The position numbers were made by a program, and so were the translations under genes. Positions 35,415-46,153 of a stretch of DNA of 64,000 bases are shown here, in pieces (positions within the stretch are counted from its first letter, which is position 1; every line of letters starts with the position of its first letter). Under the pieces are notes generated by a model that was given only the letters and a program-made list of their open reading frames with translations, made no database searches and was not told the origin of the DNA. Source of the DNA: Costus lasius (lineage: Eukaryota > Streptophyta > Magnoliopsida > Zingiberales > Costaceae); contig CM050451.1 of NCBI GenBank assembly GCA_027563935.2, positions 26,861,565-26,925,564 on the forward strand, read 5' to 3'.

Positions 35415-36619
35415 TTCTATTCATCGCCCTCACGAATGCGGACCTGGTGGTACCCGCTGTGGAGGTCGAGCTTGGAAAACCAAGATGCGCCAAAAATCAA
35501 ACCTAACATGTCGTCCAGCCGAGGAATGGGAAATTGGTACTTGACAGTGATCCGATTGATAGCACGGCTATCGACACACATGCGCCACGACCCATCCTTT
35601 TTGGGCGTGAGGAGCGCGGGAACAGCGCAAGGGCTGAGACTTTCGCAGGTGTACCCCTTGGTGAGGAGATCATCCACCTGACGCTGCAATTCAGCGTGTT
35701 CTGCAGGGTGAAGGTGATGGTGGGGCAAGTTAGGGAGGGGGGCTCCCGGGAGGAGGTCAATCGCATGCTGGATTTCCCTCTCCGGGGGAAGGCCATGAGG
35801 CAAATCCTCGGGGCTGATATCATGAAACTCGGCAAGGAGGGCGGACACCTCAACAGGAGGTGCCGGGACAGGGCAAGGGATAGGGTTCTGCACTTCGCGC
35901 ACCATGAGCATGTAGACGGTCTTGGCCGCATGAGCTTCGTGAACCAATGCGGGGGTATGCATGAGGGAGACCATGGGGGAAGGTGGCGGGGCAGGTGCCG
36001 AGGGTGTAATCAGGCCCTTGGAGGTGGACGCACGAAGCTCCTTAGGTGGAGCTAGAATCAGGCAGATCTTCTGCTCATCGTGGTCGAACACATAAGTGTT
36101 CGACCGGCCATAGTGGACGACGTCTCTATCGTACAACCACGGGCGACCAAGGAGGACGTGGGCGACGTCCATAGTCGCAACGTCGCACAACACCTTCTCA
36201 CGATAGTTCCCAAATGCGATGGGAACCTGACATTGGTGGGTGACCGGCAGGCTCGTGGTATCGACCCAGGCGATAGAGTAAGATCTCGGGTGGGGTTCGA
36301 GGGGAAGGCCGAAACACGTGACCGTGGTTCGAGAGACCACGTTCAGGCTACTACCAACATCAATGACGATCTTACACGAGTGCCCATTGCACTTAATGTA
36401 AGTTGTGAAAATGCCCGAGCGCCTCCAGTCCTCGGTGGGCGCGGGCTGCACGAGGTTGCAATGAACGACAAGTGTGGACGGACCCGATTCCTCGCCACTA
36501 GTGTAACATTCCGCCTCAACATCGTGCTCAGCGGGGGTTATGGTGGCGACGCGAGCCGGACCCGTGTCGGCTCGAGCGAGCCTCTTGGGACATTCACGCG
36601 ACATGTGACCCGGCTGCAA
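35415..36619 (-). pseudogene. Ty3/gypsy zinc knuckle, protease and RT N-terminal part
   Basis: Continues the same polyprotein upstream. It starts after the zinc knuckle (PGHMSRECPKR). The protease has VIDVGSSLNVVS, where the usual Asp-Ser/Thr-Gly catalytic triad has Val in the middle position, and DVAHVLLGRPWLYD. RT fingers follow ([28 protein letters not shown]). The frame ends EGDE-stop at 35,415; the related plus-strand element has Trp at this position, so a single nonsense change splits pol. The first zinc-knuckle Cys position (36,629-36,631) is Phe. Confidence 0.88.
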
Positions 36620-36629
36620 ACAGTTGTAG

Positions 36630-37600
36630 AAGGTAATATGGCCCGTGGCTCTGACTGCTGGGGCCTTGCCCTTCTCCTCCCAAGTGGGCCGAGAAGGCGA
36701 AGCCTCAGGGGGTGGGCGTCAAAGGGGTTGAAGGGCTGGGGGCCCGGGTCGAGGGTCTGGATGAGGCTCCGGATGCTCAAGTCGCGGGGGACCGCCCGCA
36801 TGAGGACGCCTATGTGGGCCAAGGTCATTGCGCCTTGCAGCGACGTGAAGGTCTTGCTCGATGTCTCGAGCACGCTGAAAAGTCTGGTCAAGGGTCTCTG
36901 ATCCATAAGCGGGTAAGGCTCGGCGGATATCCGCACGGAGCCCATTCTTGAATTTCGACAAAACTAACTCGGGGTCCTCTTGCAAATTGCAACGGAGTTG
37001 CAACGTCTCGAAGGTGAGATGATACTCCTCGACAGTACCTGACCCTTGGTGTATACTACTATACCGATCAAGAAGGTGCTGCCTATACGAAAGGGGGTAC
37101 GTAACGCACGCGAAGGCGATACCGTATCTTCGCCCACTCAGTGATCGGGGGAAGAGCCTGCTGCGCGTTTTGGCGCTCCACGTTTTCCCAATGCAAACGT
37201 GCAGGCCCCTCAAGTAAGGTGCGCACATACCGAACCCGTGAGTGCGGAGGCCAATCGCTAAGGTCAAAATATGCGTCGACGGACGCGACCCAATCTAAGA
37301 ACTGTGTGGGGTCAAGACCACCCGTGAATGGTGCAGGGGTGTTACGAATGTAATGACAGAAATCGTCGTCCACCCGAGGGCGCTCGATGCGGGTTTGGGC
37401 GGGGGTTCGAGGCGCAGCCCAAGCGTGACCAAAACGACCACCGGGCTGAGGCACTTGTGCGACCTAAACGTCATCCCCATCGAGGGGATCATCACCATAA
37501 CTCGGGTTCCGAGAGACTTCATGAGGGTGCGGGTGACCCTAGTCATCCTCGTGAACGCACCGCCGCGCGGGTGCGGCCATCGGGTATAATTCTCTAGTGG
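36630..37600 (-). pseudogene. Ty3/gypsy gag (frameshifted)
   Basis: Two overlapping frames share the capsid region. One (37,454-37,083) has PAPFTGGLDPTQFLDWVASV and ARLHWENVERQ. The next (to about 36,720) has YSSIHQGSGTVEEYHLTFE, then FKNGLRADIRRALPAY, the retrotransposon gag domain. A frameshift lies near 37,090-37,110. An upstream start near 37,578 meets a stop after 13 codons. No LTR or primer site lies upstream: the element is cut at about 37,693 where another LTR begins. Confidence 0.85.
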
Positions 37601-37692
37601 GGGCTGGGTTTGCGGATACCGGAGGGTTCACCGAGCTTGGGCGCTCATGCTCCGCGGGTCCAGAGCGACTAAGGAGGTGTTGGATTCCGGCC

Positions 37693-37977
37693 ATTTCTTA
37701 TTTTTCATCATTTTTAGGTAAAAAGTATCATATCTTGATGGATTTTGAAAGATCTAAGCATACGAATGAATTCCAGACGTCGAGACAAAGCCGCCCGTCA
37801 ATTTTCATGCAAATCGGAGCAAGTTTGAAAATTACACCTCGGGTGTAATTTTTATTACACTACCGTAATTTTTGCCCTAAAATTCACAGAAGCAAATTAT
37901 GGCAGTGCCATAATACAAATTACACTACAGTAATTTCTACCCAGAAATTTATAGAACCAAATTATGGCACTGCCGTA
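37693..37977 (+). repeat. Outer LTR, left part (5' truncated, interrupted)
   Basis: Matches the solo LTR that follows from about 38,096 (TCTTATTTTTCATCATTTT, AGGTAAAAAGT). It lacks roughly the first 118 bp, being fused to the gypsy element, and is broken at the CCGTA target site. It resumes at 39,616. Confidence 0.75.
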
Positions 37978-39615
37978 TGATGATACCAAAATTCATAGTA
38001 TATTTTGTGTCATTTCATTAGTCTTTTTGTGTCATATTTATGCCATTTTGCTTTTTTTAAGCCTTATTTGTCAAATATTGCAGAATTTACACTATTTCTT
38101 ATTTTTCATCATTTTCAGGTAAAAAGTGTCATATTTTGATGGATTTTGGAAGATTTGAGCACACCAATGGATTCCAAACATCGAAACAACGCTACCCATC
38201 AATTTTCATGCAAACCGGAGCAAGTTTGAAAAATTACGGCAGTGCTGTAATAAATATTATGGTACCATAATTTCTGCCCCAGAAAGCACAGAAACCAAAT
38301 TACGGTAGTACCGTAATAAATATTATGGTACCGTAATTTCTGCCCAGAATTCACAAAAGAAATTACGGCACTACCGTAATAAAAATCATGGTACCGTAAT
38401 TTTGACCCAGTTGCCTGATTCTTCTGCTGGAAACCTCAAAAGATGATATCTCGAGATTTAGGGCACCAAATTGAGATCTGAAAGTAGCTACAAACTAGAG
38501 ATATCATCTTAGGGTTCGGCCTCGCACCGAGAGGCGTAGAGGCCACCTCGTTCATGATTTTTACAAGGAAGCTTCACCTGCAGGAGGAGAGGATATCCCA
38601 GAAGTTTCAGAGTGAAAGGAGTTCAATCAGAGGAGGAATCAACAAAAAAGCGGGCGTCGGCACTGTTCACTTGCAAAATTACGGGCTGTAATTTTCATTA
38701 CAGCCCTGTTTTGTAACTTCTACCCTTTCTCTTTGATTTCTGATCGTTCTAAACTACGATTTATTATAATTCCTCTTCCATGCTAGCTTAGATATCTTTT
38801 GGGACATGGGGTGTAATCCTCTTGAATTCTTATGACTAGATAACTTTTACTTCGTCAGTATAATTTTGATATGATAATTTTACTTATGTGATGATTGTCT
38901 TTAATTCTCCGAAGATTTATATTATTAGCATGTTTTAGAGTTTTCACGATATGGACCGAGAGGTGATTTGCTTGAGAACTTAGAACCCTAAAATTGAATA
39001 TTAGGAACTCACCGTAAGAAATTAGGTTAGTTGTTATTTCTTGATTTTAGAAGAATAATTGCCATGTTGATAATCTAAATCTAGGAATGAGTTACTGTGA
39101 TAAACGTGAAGATACTACAAGAGATTGAGTATTGGATCATTGGATAACCATAAGTAGAACCTGTGTTGAGATTCGGATGCACGAGAGTGATCCTTGAGTT
39201 TCCACTTGAGATGATTGACTTAGAATTCAGATGCACGAGAGTGATCCTTGAGTTCTTTGTTAATGGTTTACTTATCTTCAGCATTGAATAAATCTTGCAC
39301 GAGAGTGAGGATTGGTTCTTTGTATGATTGTCTGTGCGAGAGCGAGATGATCCCTTTATGAAGTAAATTATATCTTTATCATAATAAGATTAGATTGACG
39401 AATACATATTTATATCTAGTAATGGAAATTAAGGTGGATGAAACCCTAGTCCCAGTTTCTCTCTTAGATATTTAGTTTACTTTCTGTTTGTGCTTCCATC
39501 ATATTCGATTTGCTTAGCTAGTGAGAAAACAACTATTTGGTACTTAACACGTAGGTCTCCATGGTTCGATATCTTTTATTATTTTGAAGTATCCGTGCAC
39601 TTGCGGACTACAACA
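37978..39615 (+). repeat. Solo LTR nested in an LTR of the same family (TSD CCGTA)
   Basis: Runs from TGATGATACC to GGACTACAACA. CCGTA occurs directly before (37,973-37,977) and after (39,616-39,620), the 5-bp duplication of an LTR-retrotransposon insertion. No internal sequence remains. Palindromic ATTACGGCAGTGCCGTAAT and ATTATGGTACCATAAT words recur at 38,230-38,400. The end GTGCACTTGCGGA is shared with the other Athila-like LTRs here. Confidence 0.85.
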
Positions 39616-40928
39616 CCGTAATGAAAATTACACTGCCGTAATTATATTTTTGAACGAGTCTTCCGCCGCCTCCAAAATCTAATTTTTTCGAAGCCGATTT
39701 CGGGAGATCCAGGGAACTAATTCAAAAACCGTAAAAAGGGGAGTGTTCTATAAATCGAGGAGAAGATTTGAGGACAAGAATCATCCAATTTCATCAAGAA
39801 TCGAGGGAGAAATCAGAAAGGGCGTTTCTAGGGCACGACCTCAAATCGAGAGGTGTGGAGACCATCTCAGGCCACGAAATTTACAATGAAGCTTCGCCTG
39901 GAAGAGGAGAGGATACCCCAGAAGTTTCAGAGCGAAAGAATATCGATAGGAGGAGAAATCAAAGAAATTGCTGGGGTCTGCACTGTTCACACACGCAATT
40001 ACGGCTGTAATTTTCATTACAGCCGTGCTGTTAGTTGATTTTCCCCTTTTTTTTCGATTTCTGATCAATCTAAACAATGGTTTATTGTAATTCTTCTACC
40101 ATGCTAGCTTAGAAATCTTTTGGGACATAGGGGTGCAATCCCTTTAATTTCATAATGATTAAAAAAACCTTATTTCGTCAAGGAACTCTTGTTATGATAA
40201 TTCTGCTTAAGAGACGATTGCCTTTAATTCTTTCTAGTTTCATATTATCTACATGTATTGGAGTTTTTGCGATATGGACCGAGAGGTGACTTGCGAAAAC
40301 TTGGAACTCTAGAATCGTGATTTAAGAACTCATCGTAAGAAATTAGGTTTGTTCTTATTTCTAGGTTTTAGAAGTTTATTGTCATGTCAATAATTTGACC
40401 TAGAATTGAGTTATTGAAATAAACATGATGATACTATGAGAAATCAAGTATCGGATTGTTAGAGAACTGTAAGTAGAACCTGTGAAAACTATAGTATGAA
40501 AGTATGTAGTTTTCATTTGAGATGATTGACTTAAGATTTGGATGCACGAAAGTGATCTTTGAGTTCTTTGTCAATGATTTACTTTTATTTAGCATTGAAT
40601 AAATCTTTTGCGAAAGTGAGGATTTATTTTTTGTAAATTGTCTGCGTGAAAGCGTGATGATTTCTTTATTAAGTAAATTATATCTTTATTATAATAAGAG
40701 TAGACTAACAATGTGCTTATTTCCTTCTAGTCATAGAAATTAAGGTGGATGAAACCCTAGTCCCAGCTTTTCCTCTCTGATTATCTGCACGCTATCTCAT
40801 CATTTGCTTTCATCATATTCGATTTGCTTAACTAGTGAGAAAACAACTATTTGGTACTTAACACGTAGGTCTCTGTGGTTCAATATCTTTTATTACTTCG
40901 AAGTATCCGTGCACTTGCGGACACAACA
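39616..40928 (+). repeat. Outer LTR, right part
   Basis: Continues the interrupted outer LTR to its end GTGCACTTGCGGACACAACA at 40,928. It parallels 38,560-39,615 of the nested copy (TTTTGGGACAT, GGACCGAGAGGTGA, GGTGGATGAAACCCTAGTCC). Confidence 0.8.
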
Positions 40929-41297
40929 TGTTTACCCCCTCAGAAGTTGTAGCCAACCAATTGCTGCTGACTTCCTTGAGGATCACACTAACATTAGCAT
41001 TTCAGAAACTACCACTGTAGCTTACCATTTATTCTTCCTGAAATTTGTTCCTTGCTGCGTCTGTGAACTATAGATGCTGAATTCACTTCTGTATTTGGGG
41101 TTCAAGCGACTCTATTGGAATCGAGGGATCCTTCAACTTATCTAATTGATAGAAAGGTTTGGTGATCTCAAGCTGTTTCAATTCAGCGCAACAAAACAAG
41201 TGTTGTGGCTGGCTGCAGCAGCAAACCAATTTCAGTACTGTTCCTTACCGGATTCTTTAACTAAAGATCTGTTTGCATAGTGGTGTTCTTTTGAAAA
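40929..41297. mobile_element. Leader of the plus-strand gypsy element, no gene
   Basis: No LTR end, primer site or open frame could be identified between the outer LTR and the gag start codon. Confidence 0.35.
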
Positions 41298-42546
41298 TGG
41301 TTACCACAAGAAACCGAGCTGGCCATGATACCATTGAAGGGGAGGGAGCTCCCATGGACCATGTGACTAGAATGTTTGAACAACTTATGAATCACATGGA
41401 TAAGCAAGAAGAACAAAATCCGCTCTTAAGTCAACAAACACAAAATTTAAGCCAAGTTGTAACTCAGCCTACTCCTGCTCAAAATATTGAGCAACTGCAC
41501 TACCAATCACCTAGGAGAACTCAAGAAAATTCATGGGGAGAAGGGCCCAGTCACACAGAACACAGAGCTGGTAGGACTGAACCCTGACATGATCATTACC
41601 ATCAACCTAGAGTCCCATCCCCTAGTGAGCATAATGAACCTTATAGGGGATGGGAGGATGAGGACATCTTCAAAAACCTAAGGATGAACCCCCCATTGTT
41701 TGATGGAAGTGCTGATACACAAGGGTACCAGGAGTGGGAATCCCTTGTGGAGCAATACTTTGAATGTCAATCCATGCCTGAAAGGAGCAAGGTGAAATAT
41801 GCTCGCTTCTTACTTAGGGGGACTGCCTTAGTTTTCTCGAATAGTGTAGAGAAACAACTTGAAAAGAGAGGAGTAGCACCCATAGACAGCTGGGTAGAGA
41901 TGAAACGACGATTAGGAGAGAAATACATATCCCCACACTATAGGCAGAGGACCTATGACAAGTTAATTAGGTTGACCCAGGGCACTGATACCGTACGAGA
42001 ATACACTAGAAAGTTCAATAACCTGCTGATTAGGAGTGGTATAGATGAGGAACCTTGGATGATCGTAAATAAGTATAAGAATGGGTTGAGACTTGAGCTG
42101 AGGAGAGCCTTAGTATACCGACCCACTGACAATTTTCAGGAAGTATCCTAGTTAGCTGGAGAAATAGAGTATGAGCTTAGTCAGAATAGGAATGCCCCAA
42201 ATCCCTATAGGAGCCAGAACCCCTCAGCTACAACCCCACCTAAACCTTCTTCCCTTAGTATGTCAAATCCTAGCGCACCCCATCCTAGTAACACTAGCCA
42301 TTTTAGGACCACCCAAAATCCTACTAAGGTCACCTATTTCAAATGCTCCCAACCCAGTCACCTAGCCAAAGATTGCAAGAAGAAAGCCTTACTCATAACC
42401 GAAGACTCAGTAGATCAGGGAGAAGAATCTGAGGACCTTGGTGAAGATTTCTATGCCCCTGAATATAATAGCGAGGAAGACCTAGTAGATACAATAGTAG
42501 GAATAGTGAGATGCACCCTCCTTAAGGACACCCAACCCGAAGATTG
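41298..42546 (+). pseudogene. Ty3/gypsy gag (plus-strand element, broken)
   Basis: Structural polyprotein of a gypsy element related to the minus-strand one. Start MVTTRNRAGHD at 41,298; a frameshift before 41,587. The capsid frame 41,684-42,151 has PPLFDGSADTQGYQEWESLV, then SWVEMKRRLGEKYISPHYRQ and YKNGLRLELRRAL, and ends at a stop. The remaining frame has the zinc knuckle KCSQPSHLAKDC (to 42,376), whose first Cys position (42,335-42,337) is Tyr, and an acidic linker leading to a stop at 42,544. At least two frame breaks make it non-functional. Confidence 0.88.
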
Positions 42547-42559
42547 AAGGAGAACCAGC

Positions 42560-43774
42560 TTGTTCTACACTTACACCAAGTGCAATGGCAAGGTGTGCAA
42601 AATTATGGTAGATAGTGGGAGTAGCCTAAATGTCATATCTAAGGGAGCTGTCACCAAGTTTGGACTAAACTTAGAAGACCACCCCAAACCATATAATATT
42701 TCCTGGGTTGACCAAACTAGCATACCCATTACTCATAGGTGTGATGTACCCATACACTTAGCATCATTCCAGGGAAAAATCAGGTGTGATGTCACTCACA
42801 TGGATGTAGCAGATATCCTACTAGGAAGACCATGGCTTTATGACCTAGATGTAATCCATTATGGTAGAAGCAATACTTATACTTTCATGCATAACGGAAG
42901 AAAAATCACTCTAGTTCCTCGCCCACCCCGTGAGTTGAGAGCATCACACACTAAGGGAAAGACCATTGAAGCATCCAAGTCCATCTCCTTGCTAAGAACT
43001 CGACCTTTCTTAAAAGAGGCACAAGAAATGAATCAAATCTTCACCTTAGTTATCAAGCCAGTTGAGAAAACTTTAGTAAGTGAGATACCTCCTGAGGTAT
43101 GTAGATTGTTGGAAGGGTACAAAGAAATCACCCCTGAGGAACTCCATGAGGAGCTTCCCTCTGAGTGTGGTATTCAGCATGCCATTGACTTGGTGCCAGG
43201 GGCCACCCTCCCACATCTGCCCCACTATCGCATGAGCCCTACGGAGCACGCTGAGCTCCGGAGGCAAGTTGATGAATTATTAAGTAAGGGGCTGATTAGA
43301 GAAAGCTTATGCCCATGCGCCGTCCTTGTCCTCTAGACTCCAAAGAAGGATGACACTTGGCGCATGTGTATAGACTATTGGGCCATCAACAAAATAACCG
43401 TCAAATACCGTTTTCCCATTCCCCGTCTTGATGACATGCTGGATATGATCGCTGGATCCACTTGGTTTTATAAGTTGGACCTACGCAGCAGGTATCATCA
43501 GGTAAGGATTCGAGAAGGGGATGAATGGAAAACGACATTTAAAACAGCTGATGGACTTTATGAGTGGCTGGTGATGCCTTTTGGCCTCACCAATGCCCCT
43601 TCCACTTTCATGAGATTAATGAACCATGTGCTGAAGCCCTACATAGGAAAATTTTTGGTTGTGTACATTGATGATATATTAATTTTTAGCAACAACCAAG
43701 AAGACCATCTTAAGCACCTCCAAGCCCTGTTGAACATTTTGAAAAAAAAAAAAAGAAGTTGTTCCTTAATTTAA
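42560..43774 (+). pseudogene. Ty3/gypsy protease and RT N-terminal part
   Basis: The protease has the intact catalytic motif VDSGSSLNVIS and ADILLGRPWLYD. RT begins around 43,250 with a stop at 43,334, then continues [47 protein letters not shown] and YIDDILIFS (catalytic Asp pair). The frame is lost in a run of A at 43,741-43,755, a typical slippage site. Confidence 0.9.
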
Positions 43775-44453
43775 AGAAGTGTGTGTTCATGGTCCATGAG
43801 GTAGAGTTCCTTGGCTTTATAGTATCTGATAATGGACTTAAGACTAACCCTGCTAAGATCAAAGCTGTAGTAGACTGGCCCACACCTACTTTCATCACCG
43901 AGGCTAGGACTTTCCTTGGTTTAGCCACCTTCTATAGGCGCTTTATTCAGGGATTTAGTACTATTGTAGCGCCTATCACAAATTGCTTACAAAAGAAAAC
44001 TTTTGAATGGACCCCCATGGTTGAAAGGGCTTTTTTTGATTTAAAGTCTAAAATTACTATTGCCCCTGTCTTAAGATTACCTGATTTTAGCAAAGTCTTT
44101 GTGGTAGACTGTGATGCCTCTGGGTTAGGATAGGAGGTACCTTGAGCCAAGAGGGTCATCCTATAGCATTCCTTAGTGAAAAATTGAATGACGTGAGGCA
44201 GCGTTATTCAACATATGACAAAGAATTTTATGCTATTATTCAATCGTTAAAACATTGGAGACACTATCTGATTCATAAGGAATTCATCTTAAATAGTGAT
44301 CACCAAGCTCTCACTTACTTGAATAGCCAAACCAAATTAAATCCACGACATGCTAAATGGATAGAGTTCTTACACTAATATACTTTTGTACTTCAACATA
44401 AGGCTCGTACACAAAATAAGGTTGTTGATGCCCTGAGTAGGAGGACTTTGTGA
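43759..44453 (+). pseudogene. Ty3/gypsy RT C-terminal part and RNase H
   Basis: Connection region FLGFIVSDNGLK, LGLATFYRRFI, then RNase H VVDCDASGLG, where the frame breaks again (about 44,130). It resumes with LSQEGHPIAFLSEKL, YDKEFYAIIQSLKHWRHYL and SDHQALTYL, then reaches a stop at 44,376 and a decayed DALSRR tail. RNase H acidic residues are visible but not in one frame. Confidence 0.88.
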
Positions 44454-44633
44454 TTAAATAACTTGCGGGTGACTGTTAATGGGTTTGAGAGGTAATAAGA
44501 TGAATATCCTACTTGTCCTAATTTTGGTAGTATCTACGGTGACCTCGAAATCAATCCCCATACTCATGCTGAATTCTCTATCAAAGATAAGTACCTTTTT
44601 AAGGGAAATCAACTATGCATACCTAGAACCTCC

Positions 44634-45710
44634 TTGCGTGATTTCTTAGCATGGGAAATACATGGAGGAAGGGCAGCAGGTCATCATGGGAGAGATAAGA
44701 CACAAACCCTAGTGGAAGAAAGGTTTTATTGGCCCTCTCTAGGTAGAGATGTAGCTAGGGTAGTAGGACATTGCATGACCTATCAAATTTCTAAAACCCA
44801 AAAGCATAATACTGGTCTCTACACACCATTGCCCATACCGGAGGGTCCATGGCAGGATGTGAGCATGGACTTTGTGATAGGACTACCATGTACCAAATCT
44901 CATCATGATTCCATCTTTGTGGTGGTAGACCTATTTTCCAAAATGGCACACTTTATTCTTTGTAGTAAAACCACTGATGCCTCACATGTTGCCCGACTTT
45001 TCTTTAAAGAAGTGGTTTGCTTGCATGGTTTGCCTCTTACAATTGTTTCAGATAGGGACACTAAATTTATTAGTCATTTTTGGAGAACTTTATGGAAATT
45101 GCTAGGGACCCAGCTGAACTTTTCCACTGCCTACCATCCTCAGTCTGATGGTCAAACTGAGGTGGTCAATAGGTCCCTTGGTAATATTCTTAGATGTCTT
45201 GTGGGAGAGCACTCGGGGAATTGGGATAAATTGTTGCCTACTGCCGAGTTTGCCTTCAACAGTGCCGTTAACCGAACCACTAGACTTAGCCCCTTCCAAA
45301 TCAACATAGGATACCAACCTAGAAAGCCCATTGATCTAGCTCCTCTCCCCACCCCATTCCAAACGTCACAATTTTCATTAACTTTTGCCCAACATATTTT
45401 GAAGATTCATAATGAAGTTAGGGACCATATAACCAATATCACATTGAAATATCAAACTGTTGCTAATGAACATAGAAGACATGCATCTTTCAAAGAAGGG
45501 GATTTGGTTATCTGCAGGAACAGGAAGGAGCGATTCCAAGGAGGGAACCACAAGCTGCAAGCAAGAGGCATGGGGCCATTTAAGATCAAAAAGAAGATCA
45601 ACGACAATGCATATACATTGGATTTACTAGCTACCATGGATATTCAACCCACGGTGAATGTTGAAGACCTCACACTCTACAAGGAGTCACTGCCAATTGA
45701 AGTTCCATAG
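44634..45710 (+). pseudogene. Ty3/gypsy integrase
   Basis: A continuous 358-codon frame. The zinc finger is HGGRAAGHHGRDKT then GHCMTYQ, where the last Cys of the HHCC finger has become Tyr. The catalytic core has Asp in SMDFVIGLP, Asp in VSDRDTKF and Glu in DGQTEVVNRSL. A GPY/F-like module (ARGMGPFKIKKKINDNAYTL) follows. It is the best-preserved part of this element and lines up throughout with the minus-strand integrase. Confidence 0.92.
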
Positions 45711-45722
45711 GCAAGCAAATGA

Positions 45723-45989
45723 GTCAAAACCATTCTGGAAGAACAGCAACACTTAACGAAACAAGGAACACAAAACTACTACTTGATACAATGGACAGAT
45801 CACACAGAGAGTTGGATACCTGAGGAAGAAGTACAACTCCTTGCCTCGGATATGCTACAATCCTTCAAATTAAATTATCCAGAGGAGAATTCTTTCACCC
45901 CCGGGAAAACTGATGCAGGGGCATCCAAGGCACTACGCCGATCCAAGCGCACTAAGAAGCCACCAATTAGATACGGATATCCAGTTTGA
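45723..45989 (+). pseudogene. Chromodomain-like C-terminal tail of gypsy pol
   Basis: In one frame from 45,723 the translation reads VKTILEEQQHLTKQGTQNYY, then LIQWTDHTESWIPEEEV, which has the layout of a chromodomain (hydrophobic start, YLIxW core, W-x-P-E-E end). It is followed by a basic RRSKRTKKPPIRYGYPV and a stop. Chromodomains at the integrase end are the mark of chromoviruses and direct insertion to particular chromatin. A stop at 45,708 and another at about 45,720 separate it from integrase. Confidence 0.65.
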
Positions 45990-46153
45990 CATCTTGTTGG
46001 AAATTGTTGTTGCACTTTACTTTTGTTTGGAAACTTGCTGTTTCTTTCATGTTCTATAATAGGAGTAGCCTAGGTTTTTTTTTTTCTTTTAAGTATGTTT
46101 TACTTTCCTAGATTATGTAATAGGTTGCTCTAGCCTCGGATTATAGACACACC
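45990..46153 (+). mobile_element. Gypsy 3' untranslated stretch up to the solo LTR
   Basis: Non-coding continuation after the pol stop, ending in the target site ACACC (46,149-46,153). Confidence 0.6.

Noticed and set aside
33501..36901. Many plus-strand frames of 70-270 codons
   Set aside because: All are antisense shadows of the GC-rich gypsy pol on the minus strand; no domain in any.
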